Notes: a model not told the origin generated them from the sequence alone. DNA of 7,754 bases from Planctomycetota bacterium (GCA_002691835.1 NZJA01000056.1:1-7754); one strand, 5' to 3'. Counted from the stretch's first letter, positions 1-7,239 are shown. Made by a program: numbers and translations.

Positions 1-119
1 GACCGTGGATCGGATCCTGTCCGTTGGAGCTGGCCTCGGTTTTAAATAACGGACTATGCCTGTAGAAGCTCGGCGGGAAACGTTTCGGGACCCGGGTTCG
101 ACTCCCGGCGCCTCCACCA
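1..119 (+). ncRNA. ssrA: tmRNA (ssrA), 3' portion, 5' end outside window
   Basis: tmRNA rescues ribosomes stalled on broken mRNA by acting first as a tRNA and then as a message for a degradation tag. What is visible is the 3' tRNA-like end. A T-stem CCGGG (92-96) and loop TTCGACT (97-103) pair back with CCCGG (104-108). The 3' acceptor strand CGCCTCC (109-115), discriminator A116 and an encoded CCA (117-119) follow. Upstream, the CTGTAGAAGCTC stretch and the GTTTCGGGAC just before the T-arm match the usual spacing and wording of bacterial tmRNA 3' ends. A normal tRNA would show an anticodon arm within 30 bases upstream of the T-arm, and none is present. The tag reading frame and the 5' acceptor strand lie before base 1, so the tag cannot be read here. 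Confidence 0.92.
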
Positions 120-125
120 ATTTCG

Positions 126-151
126 AAGGCCTTTCGATGGCGAAAGGTCTT
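126..151 (+). terminator. Hairpin after ssrA, likely terminator
   Basis: An 11-bp stem (126-136 with 141-151, one G-T pair) closes a four-base ATGG loop seven bases after the tmRNA CCA end. Only a short, interrupted T run follows, so as an intrinsic terminator it is weak. It may instead mark the 3' end for processing. The stem itself is clear. Confidence 0.6.
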
Positions 152-310
152 TGAAGTTGTAATCCAGCATGTCTCAGCAGCTGCGGCTACAATGGCGCAC
201 AACCCGATTTCGAATTTGTCCCCTGAAAGCACTCGAAAGCACCCCTTTTTTAATCTTCGAATTCTATGGGTGGTGATTCGCAGTCAAACCTTTGAGCTTC
301 GGATGGAATT
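152..310 (+). other. Spacer between ssrA and truB, no gene seen
   Basis: About 160 bases lie between the ssrA hairpin and truB. Open frames that enter this stretch run on into truB in the wrong frame and show no family features. A TACAAT at 188-193 could serve as a -10 box, but no convincing -35 lies at the right distance, so no promoter is called. A weak Shine-Dalgarno-like GGATGG sits at 301-306, just before the truB start. Confidence 0.5.
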
Positions 311-1255
311 GTGGGTGGTATGGGTCGCCGTTCCCGAAAATCGCGAAACGAAGAAGGCGTTCTGGATGGCGGCATCGTCGTTTGGAAACCACGGGGGCCC
401 TCCTCACGGGCCGTCGTCAATCGAGCGCAGAGGCTCTTGGGTTTCCGCGGTCTGGGGCACTGTGGAACTCTGGACCCGCTTGCCAGCGGGGTCATGGTCC
501 TCACCGGTGGGATGGGCAGCAAGTTTCAGCATTGGCTGACGGTGCATGACAAGGTTTATGAAGCAACGATCTGGTGGGGGATTGGCAGCGATAGCGGAGA
601 TGCTGAAGGCCCGCTCTGGTCTCCTGCTCAGAGGAGACGTGCGCCGACAGCCGAAGAGGTGAAGTCGGTACTGCCTCAGTTTCTCGGCGAGCAGGATCAA
701 GTTCCACCGATTCATAGTGCCATTCGCATTGGAGGACGCCGGTCTTTTAAGAATGCTCGCGAAGGCAAGACGATGGAGCTGCCTTCAAGAAGGGTTCGCA
801 TCGATGCTTTGGAGCTCTTGGAGCTCGATGGGGATCAATGTCGAGTAAGAGTTGAATGTGGACCAGGAACCTACATTCGTAGCTTGGCTCGCGATTTGGG
901 GGAGGCCTTGGGAATCCCTGCAATGCTCATGGGTTTACGCCGTCTCTCTTGTGGTATCCACACCCTTGAAAATGCAGTTCTTCTCGATCGGGTTTGCCGG
1001 GATCATTGGTGGTCTCTGGAGCGTTTGGTCGCACACCTTCCGCAACAAAAATTGACTCCGGCTGAGTGTCAGGTTCTGGCTCAGGGACAGCAGATTTCAG
1101 CCACGGAAACAGCGGAGCGAATGAGCGGTGACCGCGTCGCTTGGAGCCAAGGTTCAGTGCAAGGGATCATCGAGGACAGTGACGAAGGATTCAAAGCCCG
1201 TCGCTGGTTATCACGGGGCTTGAGGGAAACCGATTCGAGGAATGATCTGACTTAG
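311..1255 (+). CDS. truB: tRNA pseudouridine(55) synthase TruB
   Basis: TruB converts uridine 55 of the T-loop of nearly all tRNAs to pseudouridine in the cytoplasm. The 314-residue frame equals the usual length of the family. The signature is clear: G-I-V-V-W-K-P near residues 21-27, then GHCGTLDPLASG at 49-60 with D55 as the expected catalytic aspartate. The substrate-binding stretch GTYIRSLARDLGEALG begins at G186, followed by the LRRLSCG segment typical of TruB. The C-terminal part (about 245-314) is the more variable region that often carries a PUA-like fold. The frame opens with GTG at 311, and GGATGG at 301-306 gives it a weak ribosome site. An in-frame ATG at 320 is a real alternative, costs only three residues and lacks a better ribosome site. 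The gene stands alone, and its stop overlaps the stop of the convergent gene. Confidence 0.95.
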   Translation: MGGMGRRSRKSRNEEGVLDGGIVVWKPRGPSSRAVVNRAQRLLGFRGLGHCGTLDPLASGVMVLTGGMGSKFQHWLTVHDKVYEATIWWGIGSDSGDAEGPLWSPAQRRRAPTAEEVKSVLPQFLGEQDQVPPIHSAIRIGGRRSFKNAREGKTMELPSRRVRIDALELLELDGDQCRVRVECGPGTYIRSLARDLGEALGIPAMLMGLRRLSCGIHTLENAVLLDRVCRDHWWSLERLVAHLPQQKLTPAECQVLAQGQQISATETAERMSGDRVAWSQGSVQGIIEDSDEGFKARRWLSRGLRETDSRNDLT

Positions 1256-2268
1256 GGTCGCTCCAGTTTCAGAGCATCGATGACCAGCATCTTCTTGTGT
1301 GAAGGAGGCACGGTCATCAGCGTCAATGCCTGAATGTCGGTCCAGGTCAGATTCGGATCTTTTTTGAGCTCTTTGAGCAAGTCGATACGGAAATGGTTCC
1401 AGCCCTTGCGCCGAATTGTGATTTGGTGCGAATAGCAGTTATTCCGCAGGAGACCCGTGATTCCACCGGTGTTTCCCCATGCCTGATTCCCACCCTGAAT
1501 CGGTTCGGTTCCAAAGTAGAGAACATATTTTCCAAAGTTGTCGTCTTCGTTATAAACGGAAAAATTGAGCCAACGGTAGTCATCGACGATGACCTCTTCA
1601 AGACTCGCAAGGGGAAGGCGTCCAAAAGCAAAGTTGCCAAAAGCCCCTCCACCGGTATTTCCGGACGACCAGACTAATGCTCCCTTGCCTTCATGGATGA
1701 CATCCGGATCTTTCGTCAGGCGGGTTTCATTTTCAGGCCAGGCTTCGCGAGCTTTCTTTTCAGGCTCAGGGGGCTTTTCCTCAAAGGTGGCCAGATCAAA
1801 AAACAGTTCGGGGTAGATCTGATTTCTAAGCTCCTGTAGGAGTTTAGAGAGGGGAGTTTCTCCGTATTTTTTCTCTTGGGTGAGCCAGCCTGACCATGCC
1901 TTTCGCCAATTTTCTTTAGCGATATCTTTTTCAACCCGATCAAGGTTTTTTCCACCTTTGGCAGCATCGATGTACCCATCGATGATATCCCTGGAAGCCT
2001 TGTCGGCTGTTTGTTTCAAAACCTCTTTGAATGCCTTGGTCGCTTCTTTCCAATTCTTTTCAAGGAACTTTGAGCAACCCTCTTCAAACCTTTTGAGAGC
2101 TTCGGGAGTTTTGAAGGTCGGATCTGGATTTTGCCTGACGAGCGGGGAAGCGGATTTCGCCTGAAGAGGATTTTGTACGGGAGAGATAACTGTCAGGTAA
2201 ATCACTGCGAGAGTCAGAATTGAGAATATCGGGCCTTGATAGCCGGATCGATTACGAAATGAGGTCAT
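1252..2268 (-). CDS. Secreted TPR-like / jelly-roll-like protein of unknown function
   Basis: A 338-residue exported protein I do not recognise. I chose the ATG at 2268 because AGGAG lies seven bases upstream on the minus strand and because it places a signal peptide at the N-terminus. The frame stays open to a TTG at 2355, but that extension is polar and lacks a good ribosome site. Residues 1-13 are basic, 14-31 are hydrophobic, and cleavage is likely near residues 37-41. Residues about 52-160 are charged amphipathic helices with TPR-like wording (A-L-K-R-F-E-E-G, then N-W-K-E-A-T-K-A-F). A proline- and lysine-rich linker follows near 163-181. The rest is rich in strands, glycine and aromatics, ending with W-N-H-F-R-I-D-L and L-V-I-D-A-L-K-L-E. 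That ending resembles jelly-roll carbohydrate-binding or CIA30-type domains by eye only. A periplasmic or surface binding role is inference. Confidence 0.85.
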   Translation of the reverse strand: MTSFRNRSGYQGPIFSILTLAVIYLTVISPVQNPLQAKSASPLVRQNPDPTFKTPEALKRFEEGCSKFLEKNWKEATKAFKEVLKQTADKASRDIIDGYIDAAKGGKNLDRVEKDIAKENWRKAWSGWLTQEKKYGETPLSKLLQELRNQIYPELFFDLATFEEKPPEPEKKAREAWPENETRLTKDPDVIHEGKGALVWSSGNTGGGAFGNFAFGRLPLASLEEVIVDDYRWLNFSVYNEDDNFGKYVLYFGTEPIQGGNQAWGNTGGITGLLRNNCYSHQITIRRKGWNHFRIDLLKELKKDPNLTWTDIQALTLMTVPPSHKKMLVIDALKLERP

Positions 2269-2399
2269 TTTAGCTCCTGTGGTGCCTGTAGCACGGTCAG
2301 TGGATCTTACGATTTGCCGACTGGGAGAGTTCCCAGCACCGAAAGGGTGAACCAAACTTCCAAAAAGGTATTATATGAGCCAAAGAGGGGGGGATACCA
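2269..2399. promoter_or_regulatory. Divergent spacer serving the 2268(-) and 2400(+) genes
   Basis: These 131 bases must drive both outward genes. For the rightward gene, TATTAT (2369-2374) is a fair -10 box, with a poor -35 candidate GTGAAC (2347-2352) at a 16-base spacing. The purine run AGAGGGGGG at about 2384-2393 is a good ribosome site for the GTG at 2400. For the leftward gene the ribosome site AGGAG is clear. A possible -10 (TAAGAT on the minus strand, around 2305-2310) has no matching -35. A perfect 6-bp palindrome with a four-base loop sits at 2321-2336. Confidence 0.4.
2321..2336. repeat. 6-bp inverted repeat in divergent spacer
   Basis: CTGGGA (2321-2326) and TCCCAG (2331-2336) are perfect inverted copies around GAGT. 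The pair lies between the two divergent starts. It would fall in the 5' untranslated RNA of the leftward gene if transcription starts further right. It could be an operator half-site pair or a small RNA hairpin; nothing distinguishes these. Confidence 0.4.
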
Positions 2400-4076
2400 G
2401 TGAAGAAGTCCCAACGTTCGCTTCGCCTGACCAATTTGGCTGATCAGTCTGAGGTGGCAATTTTTCTGCTTCTGTTATTCGTGCTTTCTGGCTGTACAGG
2501 AGAAAGCCAACCCACCTCCAAAAAGCCTAAGAAGACTATTCCTGATGCTCCTGCCCAGAAAACGACAGTTTCCCGGGAGATCCCTCAAAGCCTTGATTCC
2601 AAACCCGTGGAACCGAAGCTGAAGCGTGAGGATCTTCCCGAGCTCACAGAGGAACAGATCGCCCAAGCGGATAATTTGGTCATGGGTTCCTGTAGCCGCT
2701 GTCACGCCCCGCTGCCCGCAGATGCTTTGCCAAAGTCGGCCTGGGAAAAGGTCATTCTTTCGATGGCGGAGATGAGTGGCCCTTGGAATCAACCCCCCCC
2801 GACTCCTGAAGAATTAGCGGTGGCTCTTTATTGGTACGAGAAAGAAGCCCCAGAAAAACTCGAAAAGATCCGCCATCCTCTTGAAGAAGATCTGCAATTT
2901 GAAGTCGTTGAGCTCACTCCCAGGGGGCTGGAGAAGGAGAGAATCCCTGCGGTCTCGGACATCATGTTGTTCAAAGGAGCGCAAGGCGTTCCACAGGGGC
3001 TTTTGATTTCTGAACTGCGTAGCCGACGATTGTTGGCGATTCCCTTTGGGGAGATCGATTCTGCAAATCTTCGGCCCTTCCTTGGCCCTGTGGACTTCAA
3101 CTACCCCGCTGCGATGAGTCAGGCTGACTTTAACGGAGATCGCCGACTCGATATTTTTGTTGCGAGTCTTGGCGGAATGGACCCCACCGATGAGGAAAAA
3201 GGGGGTGTCTCTTATATTCTGTTTGAAGATGGGGGTTGGAGAAACGTCTCCGTCCCAGTCGCTTTGGGACGAGCTTGCGATATCGATGCTGCTGATCTTG
3301 ATCTCGATGGGGATACAGACATGGTGGTCTGTGCTTTCGGTTTTCGTGGGCCGGGTCAGCTTCTCTGGTTGAAGAATATTCAGGAACAGTTTGTCGTGAA
3401 AACGTTAGATGAGCGCGACGGATTCGTAGCAGCGATTCTGGATGATATTGACGATGATGGTGACGAAGATATTCTTGCCCTGCTTTCACAAGAGCATGAA
3501 GTTTTGATTCAATTCACGAATGAAGGAGATGGCGTTTTCACAATGAAGGAGCTCCTTCGTTTGCCTCATGCCGCATGGGGATCTTCAGATTTGATGCGGG
3601 TTGATATCGATCGTGACGGAGACCGCGATCTGCTGCTGGTGAATGGAGACACCCTGGATGACCACACTCCGAAACCGATTCATGGTGTTCGCTGGTTGGA
3701 AAGGGTTGGAAGTCAATTCGTCGAATTCCATGAGATCTTATTGTTACCGGGCTGTGAACGAGCAGCCGTTGGTGATCTGGATGGCGACGGTGACTATGAT
3801 GTGGTTGGCGCAGCATTCATGCCCCAGTTGCCAGAAAGTGAATGGGGTGAGTGGGATTCTCTCGTTTGGGCTGAAAACTTGGGGGCTGGCAAAGCCTGGG
3901 ATGTCAAAACTCTGGAGGTCGGAAATCCGGTGCATTCCGCTGTATACGTTGACGACCTCGATCGGGATGGGCAGATGGATATCATTACTGGAAACTATGT
4001 TTGGATTGGAAGTGATGACAAATCACAAACCCGACGAGATTATCTGACCATCTGGAAAGGGAAAATGCGTCCCTGA
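2400..4076 (+). CDS. Lipoprotein with c-type haem site and FG-GAP/VCBS propeller repeats
   Basis: A 558-residue exported lipoprotein. The start is GTG at 2400, chosen for the strong purine-rich ribosome site just upstream and because it places a hydrophobic segment (20-30) before the lipobox L-S-G-C with C32 as lipid anchor. A charged, proline-rich linker follows. Next is a small cytochrome-like segment: C98-S-R-C101-H102 is a c-type haem motif, with M122 or M125 possible as the sixth ligand. The rest is a repeat domain with calcium-loop motifs of the D-x-D-x-D-G-D-x-D type. The loops start at about residues 243, 299, 349, 402, 459 and 519, roughly 50-60 residues apart. This fits FG-GAP/VCBS beta-propeller blades, with a degenerate seventh blade possibly near 165-230. 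Such proteins are common in Planctomycetes. The partner and role are unknown; membrane-tethered electron transfer or surface binding is inference. It appears monocistronic. Confidence 0.92.
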   Translation: MKKSQRSLRLTNLADQSEVAIFLLLLFVLSGCTGESQPTSKKPKKTIPDAPAQKTTVSREIPQSLDSKPVEPKLKREDLPELTEEQIAQADNLVMGSCSRCHAPLPADALPKSAWEKVILSMAEMSGPWNQPPPTPEELAVALYWYEKEAPEKLEKIRHPLEEDLQFEVVELTPRGLEKERIPAVSDIMLFKGAQGVPQGLLISELRSRRLLAIPFGEIDSANLRPFLGPVDFNYPAAMSQADFNGDRRLDIFVASLGGMDPTDEEKGGVSYILFEDGGWRNVSVPVALGRACDIDAADLDLDGDTDMVVCAFGFRGPGQLLWLKNIQEQFVVKTLDERDGFVAAILDDIDDDGDEDILALLSQEHEVLIQFTNEGDGVFTMKELLRLPHAAWGSSDLMRVDIDRDGDRDLLLVNGDTLDDHTPKPIHGVRWLERVGSQFVEFHEILLLPGCERAAVGDLDGDGDYDVVGAAFMPQLPESEWGEWDSLVWAENLGAGKAWDVKTLEVGNPVHSAVYVDDLDRDGQMDIITGNYVWIGSDDKSQTRRDYLTIWKGKMRP

Positions 4077-4137
4077 GTGAAGGTTTGGATTCTTTTGATT
4101 GAAGTTTCGGTGGAGTGGCTTGCTGGATTTTCGTCTT

Positions 4138-6078
4138 TTATCGTTGCTCAGCCTGAAGTGTCTCCAGTTGTTCGGTGAGTCGTTCTTTCAGCTCTGTCAG
4201 CCCCGGAACCAAATCCTGATCGACGAGCCTGTTCAGCAGCCTTCGGGCTTGATTCGGCTCATTCCGTAAAAGGCGGACTCTCGCTTCGAGAAGGATCGCC
4301 AGCTGGTTATCTGGTTCAAGCCGACGAGATCTCTGATAGGCATCCAGTGCTCCCGGATACATCTGCTGGGACTCTAGGAGCTGTCCCAGATTGAGCCATG
4401 CATTGGTGTATTTCGGATCGACCTCTACTGCTTTGCGTACCGCTTCAAGGGCTCGCGGGCCGTTCACCGTCGTTAGCATGGTTCCGAGGCTATTCCATGA
4501 AGGAGCATGATTTGGATCTGCGACTACCGCATTTTCAAAGTACTTCAGGGCCGTTTCGAAATCCCCACGGTTCTGGAGAAGGTGCCCCAGATTATGTAAA
4601 GCCCTGACGTCATCAGGGTCTTCAGCAAGACAGCGTTGATACCATTCCTCGGCCTGAGGGAGGTCTCCCCTCTGTTCGTATATGTAACCGAGAGCCATCG
4701 GGTCGATACAGTAAGTTTCCATCAATGATCGGGAGGGGATAGGGATCAGGTGAATCAAAATACTCAGAAGAATTAACAGGAAGGCATCTCGCCATTGAAG
4801 TGAGGATCGACTGAGACCGATGCCTCCCAGAATGCAGCCGAGGGCCAGAATTGGTACACGGTATCTGCCAGCGACAAAAAAGATCCATGTAAGAAAAGCG
4901 AGAGTGAGGATGGTCACCATGACTGGAAGACCCCTGCTCCATAATTCTCGGCGAAGTTTCCATGCACCATAGATGAGCAGAGTGATCAGGAATCCTGAGG
5001 TTCCCAGACCGTATCGGAGGATTTTCAGGACGATATTTTGCTGCTCTTCTGCGACAAGGTTTTTGTTGTTTGGAACATCTCTGGCTGAAATCAGTGCCAG
5101 AGCTTTGACACCCATTCGCTGGATCCATGCGCTGGGATCCGCAGTGATCTCAGCAATGGCGAGCCGGGTATATAGGCGACTTCGCTCTGAGGGCTTTTCG
5201 AGATGATCTGCCAATTTGAGTAATTGATCCCAGCGGGGACCGGCGGCCACAGAGGTCAGGCCATCAGCGCCGATTTCACCCCCAGCCCTATTTCCGATCA
5301 GTAAATTGATGCCTCCGTTTGAGCTGACGATGACCTGGTCATCTCCCGCCCAGCGATTGAGAGCCATGACAGGACCAAGGGAGAGAAGAAATCCAAGGAG
5401 GAGTGCAGAGATGGCATTCCAGCGGAATGGAGAATTCCAGTGGGATCGAATTGCGAGGATTCCGTAGACAAGACCCAGTGGCAGTGCGATCGCTCGGGTA
5501 ATCGCCGCCATTCCGGTCACGAAACCGATCAAGGCCCAGGACTTTTCACGGCCTGATACTGGTGAGCCTTCTTCTGGATTCATCACCTTGTCGAGTCGTT
5601 CGACACCCAGAACGATGAAAAAACAGAAAAGAGTGGTGTCGAGAAATTGGCCCGTGAAGTAAGCAGATATCCAGCTCAGGGAATGAAGAATCCCTGTCCA
5701 TAGAGCCGCTCGACGACCACTCCAGCGCCATGCCACTGAAGCGAGCAGAGCGGTGACCCCGGCATCGAGAAATGCCTGCAACATTTTGACGACCCAAGCA
5801 TAGGCCAGCGGGACCCCTTGACCTGAAGGTCCCAAGTTTTCGAAGGCAGATCCGACGAGCGCCAGAGCGGCAGGGTATCCGGGAGGTTTCCACCATGGAG
5901 TTCCAGCTGTCGGACCCTCATCCAGAAACTTTCGAGCTTGATCAACATTCGTCATTTCATCGACGAAAGGGAATTGGAAACCGATGTCATGGACAGCCAT
6001 ATGGGTGATCATGACGAGACGGATCAGCAGGGAAGCTGCAAACAGGCAGAACAGCAGGCGTGTTTTTTCAGAGAGCAC
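4138..6078 (-). CDS. GT-C family membrane glycosyltransferase with C-terminal TPR repeats
   Basis: A 646-residue integral membrane protein. Residues 1 to about 450 carry roughly ten or more hydrophobic segments in the layout of PMT/ArnT-type GT-C glycosyltransferases. These enzymes move a sugar from a polyprenyl-phosphate donor to an acceptor outside the membrane. After the first segment (about 8-28) the outer loop holds D40-E41, the expected catalytic acidic pair, and then W-W-K-P-P-G-Y-P (62-69), typical of the family. An A-G-R-Y-R-V-P-I segment near residue 403 is another common feature. Residues from about 461 form four to five TPR units, recognisable by repeated D-P-D/D-P-N turns and L-G-x-L-L helices. 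The start is GTG at 6078, with AGAAGGAG eight bases upstream on the minus strand. It follows the lipoprotein gene by 25 bases, probably in one operon. Sugar and acceptor cannot be told from sequence. Confidence 0.9.
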   Translation of the reverse strand: MLSEKTRLLFCLFAASLLIRLVMITHMAVHDIGFQFPFVDEMTNVDQARKFLDEGPTAGTPWWKPPGYPAALALVGSAFENLGPSGQGVPLAYAWVVKMLQAFLDAGVTALLASVAWRWSGRRAALWTGILHSLSWISAYFTGQFLDTTLFCFFIVLGVERLDKVMNPEEGSPVSGREKSWALIGFVTGMAAITRAIALPLGLVYGILAIRSHWNSPFRWNAISALLLGFLLSLGPVMALNRWAGDDQVIVSSNGGINLLIGNRAGGEIGADGLTSVAAGPRWDQLLKLADHLEKPSERSRLYTRLAIAEITADPSAWIQRMGVKALALISARDVPNNKNLVAEEQQNIVLKILRYGLGTSGFLITLLIYGAWKLRRELWSRGLPVMVTILTLAFLTWIFFVAGRYRVPILALGCILGGIGLSRSSLQWRDAFLLILLSILIHLIPIPSRSLMETYCIDPMALGYIYEQRGDLPQAEEWYQRCLAEDPDDVRALHNLGHLLQNRGDFETALKYFENAVVADPNHAPSWNSLGTMLTTVNGPRALEAVRKAVEVDPKYTNAWLNLGQLLESQQMYPGALDAYQRSRRLEPDNQLAILLEARVRLLRNEPNQARRLLNRLVDQDLVPGLTELKERLTEQLETLQAEQR

Positions 6079-6103
6079 GCGGTGCTCCTTCTCCGGTCAA
6101 AAT

Positions 6104-6574
6104 TTACTGGAGACCGTCGACAATACGGATTTTTCCACTCAGTCCGGTGATTTGCCTGACAGAGTCTTCCGGGGCGAAGGTTCCCAAGAGAACCTGATCA
6201 TTTCGGCGGAAGACTCGGGTGTTCCCTGATTGATCGTAGGTCCCCAAAAGTTCGAAGGCTGAGTTGTAGACCTGAAACACTCCGAGGTCGCTGGTGGTTT
6301 TTCCGACTTTGACGTTAATCTTGCGGAAACCGACGTACCCGACCAGCTCGTCTTCAGCGAAAACTCTGGAATACGATTCCTCTGAAACCGTCGTTTTTTC
6401 AGAACTGGCTGTGTCGGTGACAACGGTTGAGGTCGAACCGCATCCACTCAGGAGGGTGAGAAGAAGCGGAATTAGCAAGAGCGTGCGCGCAAGGGAGTGG
6501 ATCGATGGAATTTCCACAACCGTCATCGATGGAGTTTTCCCAACCGTGAGTGGGGTCTTGTCTCTGGTTTTCAA
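6104..6574 (-). CDS. Small lipoprotein of unknown function
   Basis: A 156-residue lipoprotein from the TTG at 6574, first gene of an operon with the glycosyltransferase. The hydrophobic run L-L-L-I-P-L-L-L-T-L ends in a lipobox L-S-G-C with C45 as lipid anchor. A Ser/Thr-rich linker (about 46-66) follows, then a strand-rich domain of about 85 residues. That domain contains two similar hairpin-like units, E-L-L-G-T-Y-D near 108 and V-L-L-G-T-F-A near 128. The start is uncertain. TTG at 6574 has AAAGGA at good distance and gives a basic N-terminus (M-K-T-R-D-K). ATG at 6526 would give a shorter signal peptide with C29 as anchor but has only a weak ribosome site. A 24-base in-frame duplication lies in this disputed N-terminal stretch. 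I do not recognise the family. Confidence 0.85.
   Translation of the reverse strand: MKTRDKTPLTVGKTPSMTVVEIPSIHSLARTLLLIPLLLTLLSGCGSTSTVVTDTASSEKTTVSEESYSRVFAEDELVGYVGFRKINVKVGKTTSDLGVFQVYNSAFELLGTYDQSGNTRVFRRNDQVLLGTFAPEDSVRQITGLSGKIRIVDGLQ
6501..6547. repeat. Imperfect 24-base tandem duplication
   Basis: Bases 6501-6523 and 6525-6547 are near-identical 23-base copies (three mismatches) with a period of 24. The period is a multiple of three. Read on the minus strand in the lipoprotein frame it yields paired octapeptides T-V-G-K-T-P-S-M and T-V-V-E-I-P-S-I. Confidence 0.75.
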
Positions 6575-6631
6575 GCTGGCATCCTTTCCGAAGGATCAAA
6601 CAGCAGGCCCTGATTTCTGAAGGAAGGCCCA
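6575..6631. promoter_or_regulatory. Divergent spacer between lipoprotein and DUF456 genes
   Basis: Only 57 bases separate the two divergent starts, so any promoters must sit here or inside the opposite gene. No convincing -35/-10 pair is seen on either strand. ATCCTT (6581-6586) and AAGGAT (6591-6596) form a perfect 6-bp stem with a four-base loop. On the minus strand the second arm of this stem contains the ribosome site of the TTG start at 6574. On the plus strand AAGGAAGG (6620-6627) is the ribosome site for the ATG at 6632. Confidence 0.45.
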
Positions 6632-7177
6632 ATGGATTTAACCCTAGCGGAGTCCCTCGATGGGATCTACCACCTCGTTCTTGCGGGGGGGGCATTGATC
6701 GGTTGTTTTCTTGTCGCCTTGGGATTCCCGGGACAGTTTTTGCCGGCCTTGCTGGCCATCGCCTGTTGGGCGGGTGGCTGGGCCGGTGAAGATGGTGAAA
6801 CGCTGGTCGGTGGCCTTCAGGTCATCACCTTGATCGGTTTAGGACTGTTAGCGGAGGGCTTTGAGTTTTTGAGCGGTCTGATCGGTGGCAAGGCTGCAGG
6901 GGCCCGCTGGCGAGGGGCCTTCGGTGGTATGGCCGGAGGATTTGTTGGGGCGATCTTCGGAAATCTCATCATTCCTCTCCTGGGAGGCCTCGTGGGGATC
7001 GTTTTGGGGACCTTTGTTGGGGCGATCATGGGGGAGTTGTACGGCGAGGACTCTGCAAATGCCGACCAGGCGATCAAGGTCGGATTGGCTTCTGCGGTGG
7101 GCAGAGCCATCGGTTTGGTGGCAAAGTTGGCATTGAATTTCGGCATCGGCTTCTGGGCAGTCCTGCAGCTTTTCTGA
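6632..7177 (+). CDS. DUF456 family integral membrane protein
   Basis: A 181-residue, very hydrophobic, glycine-rich protein. Its layout matches the DUF456 family: an N-terminal hydrophobic pair around A-L-G-F-P-G-Q-F-L (about 29-37), then a segment with a conserved acidic residue (A-E-G-F-E-F-L), then the G-G-K-A-A-G-A-R-W-R-G-A-F-G-G stretch. The hallmark glycine-rich helix ending G-A-I-M-G-E-L-Y-G-E follows, and a last helix pair closes the protein. The family has about this length and sits in the cytoplasmic membrane; its biochemical role is not established. The ATG at 6632 is supported by AAGGAAGG five bases upstream and by the short N-terminus before the first membrane segment. The gene is single, divergent from the lipoprotein operon and followed by its own terminator. 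Confidence 0.9.
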   Translation: MDLTLAESLDGIYHLVLAGGALIGCFLVALGFPGQFLPALLAIACWAGGWAGEDGETLVGGLQVITLIGLGLLAEGFEFLSGLIGGKAAGARWRGAFGGMAGGFVGAIFGNLIIPLLGGLVGIVLGTFVGAIMGELYGEDSANADQAIKVGLASAVGRAIGLVAKLALNFGIGFWAVLQLF

Positions 7178-7208
7178 GGAGATCTGAGATTCTGGAGAGA
7201 AGATTTTC

Positions 7209-7239
7209 GGCCATACCCGCAGGGTTGTGCCTGTTTTTT
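7209..7239 (+). terminator. Rho-independent terminator of the DUF456 gene
   Basis: A hairpin starts 32 bases after the stop. GGC (7209-7211) pairs with GCC (7229-7231), CA (7212-7213) with TG (7226-7227), and ACCC (7215-7218) with GGGT (7222-7225). There are two single-base bulges and a GCA loop. A T run of six (7234-7239) follows almost at once. Confidence 0.72.

Noticed and set aside
1..119. Genomic island attachment at the ssrA 3' end or at tRNA-Asp
   Set aside because: No integrase gene and no displaced second copy of either RNA 3' end is seen in the window; truB follows ssrA directly.
192..549. Open frames just upstream of and overlapping the start of truB
   Set aside because: They overlap conserved TruB motifs in other frames and show no family wording.
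2269..2355. Upstream TTG start for the secreted protein (29 extra residues)
   Set aside because: The ATG at 2268 has a strong ribosome site and gives a proper signal peptide; the extension would bury it behind a polar stretch.
4077..4137. Bidirectional terminator between the two convergent envelope genes
   Set aside because: The 61-base spacer is T-rich but no stem of useful length could be found on either strand.
4622..5128. A 168-codon frame on the same strand as the glycosyltransferase, in another frame
   Set aside because: It is wholly inside a well-supported gene and is rich in Ser, Arg and Pro with no recognisable domain.
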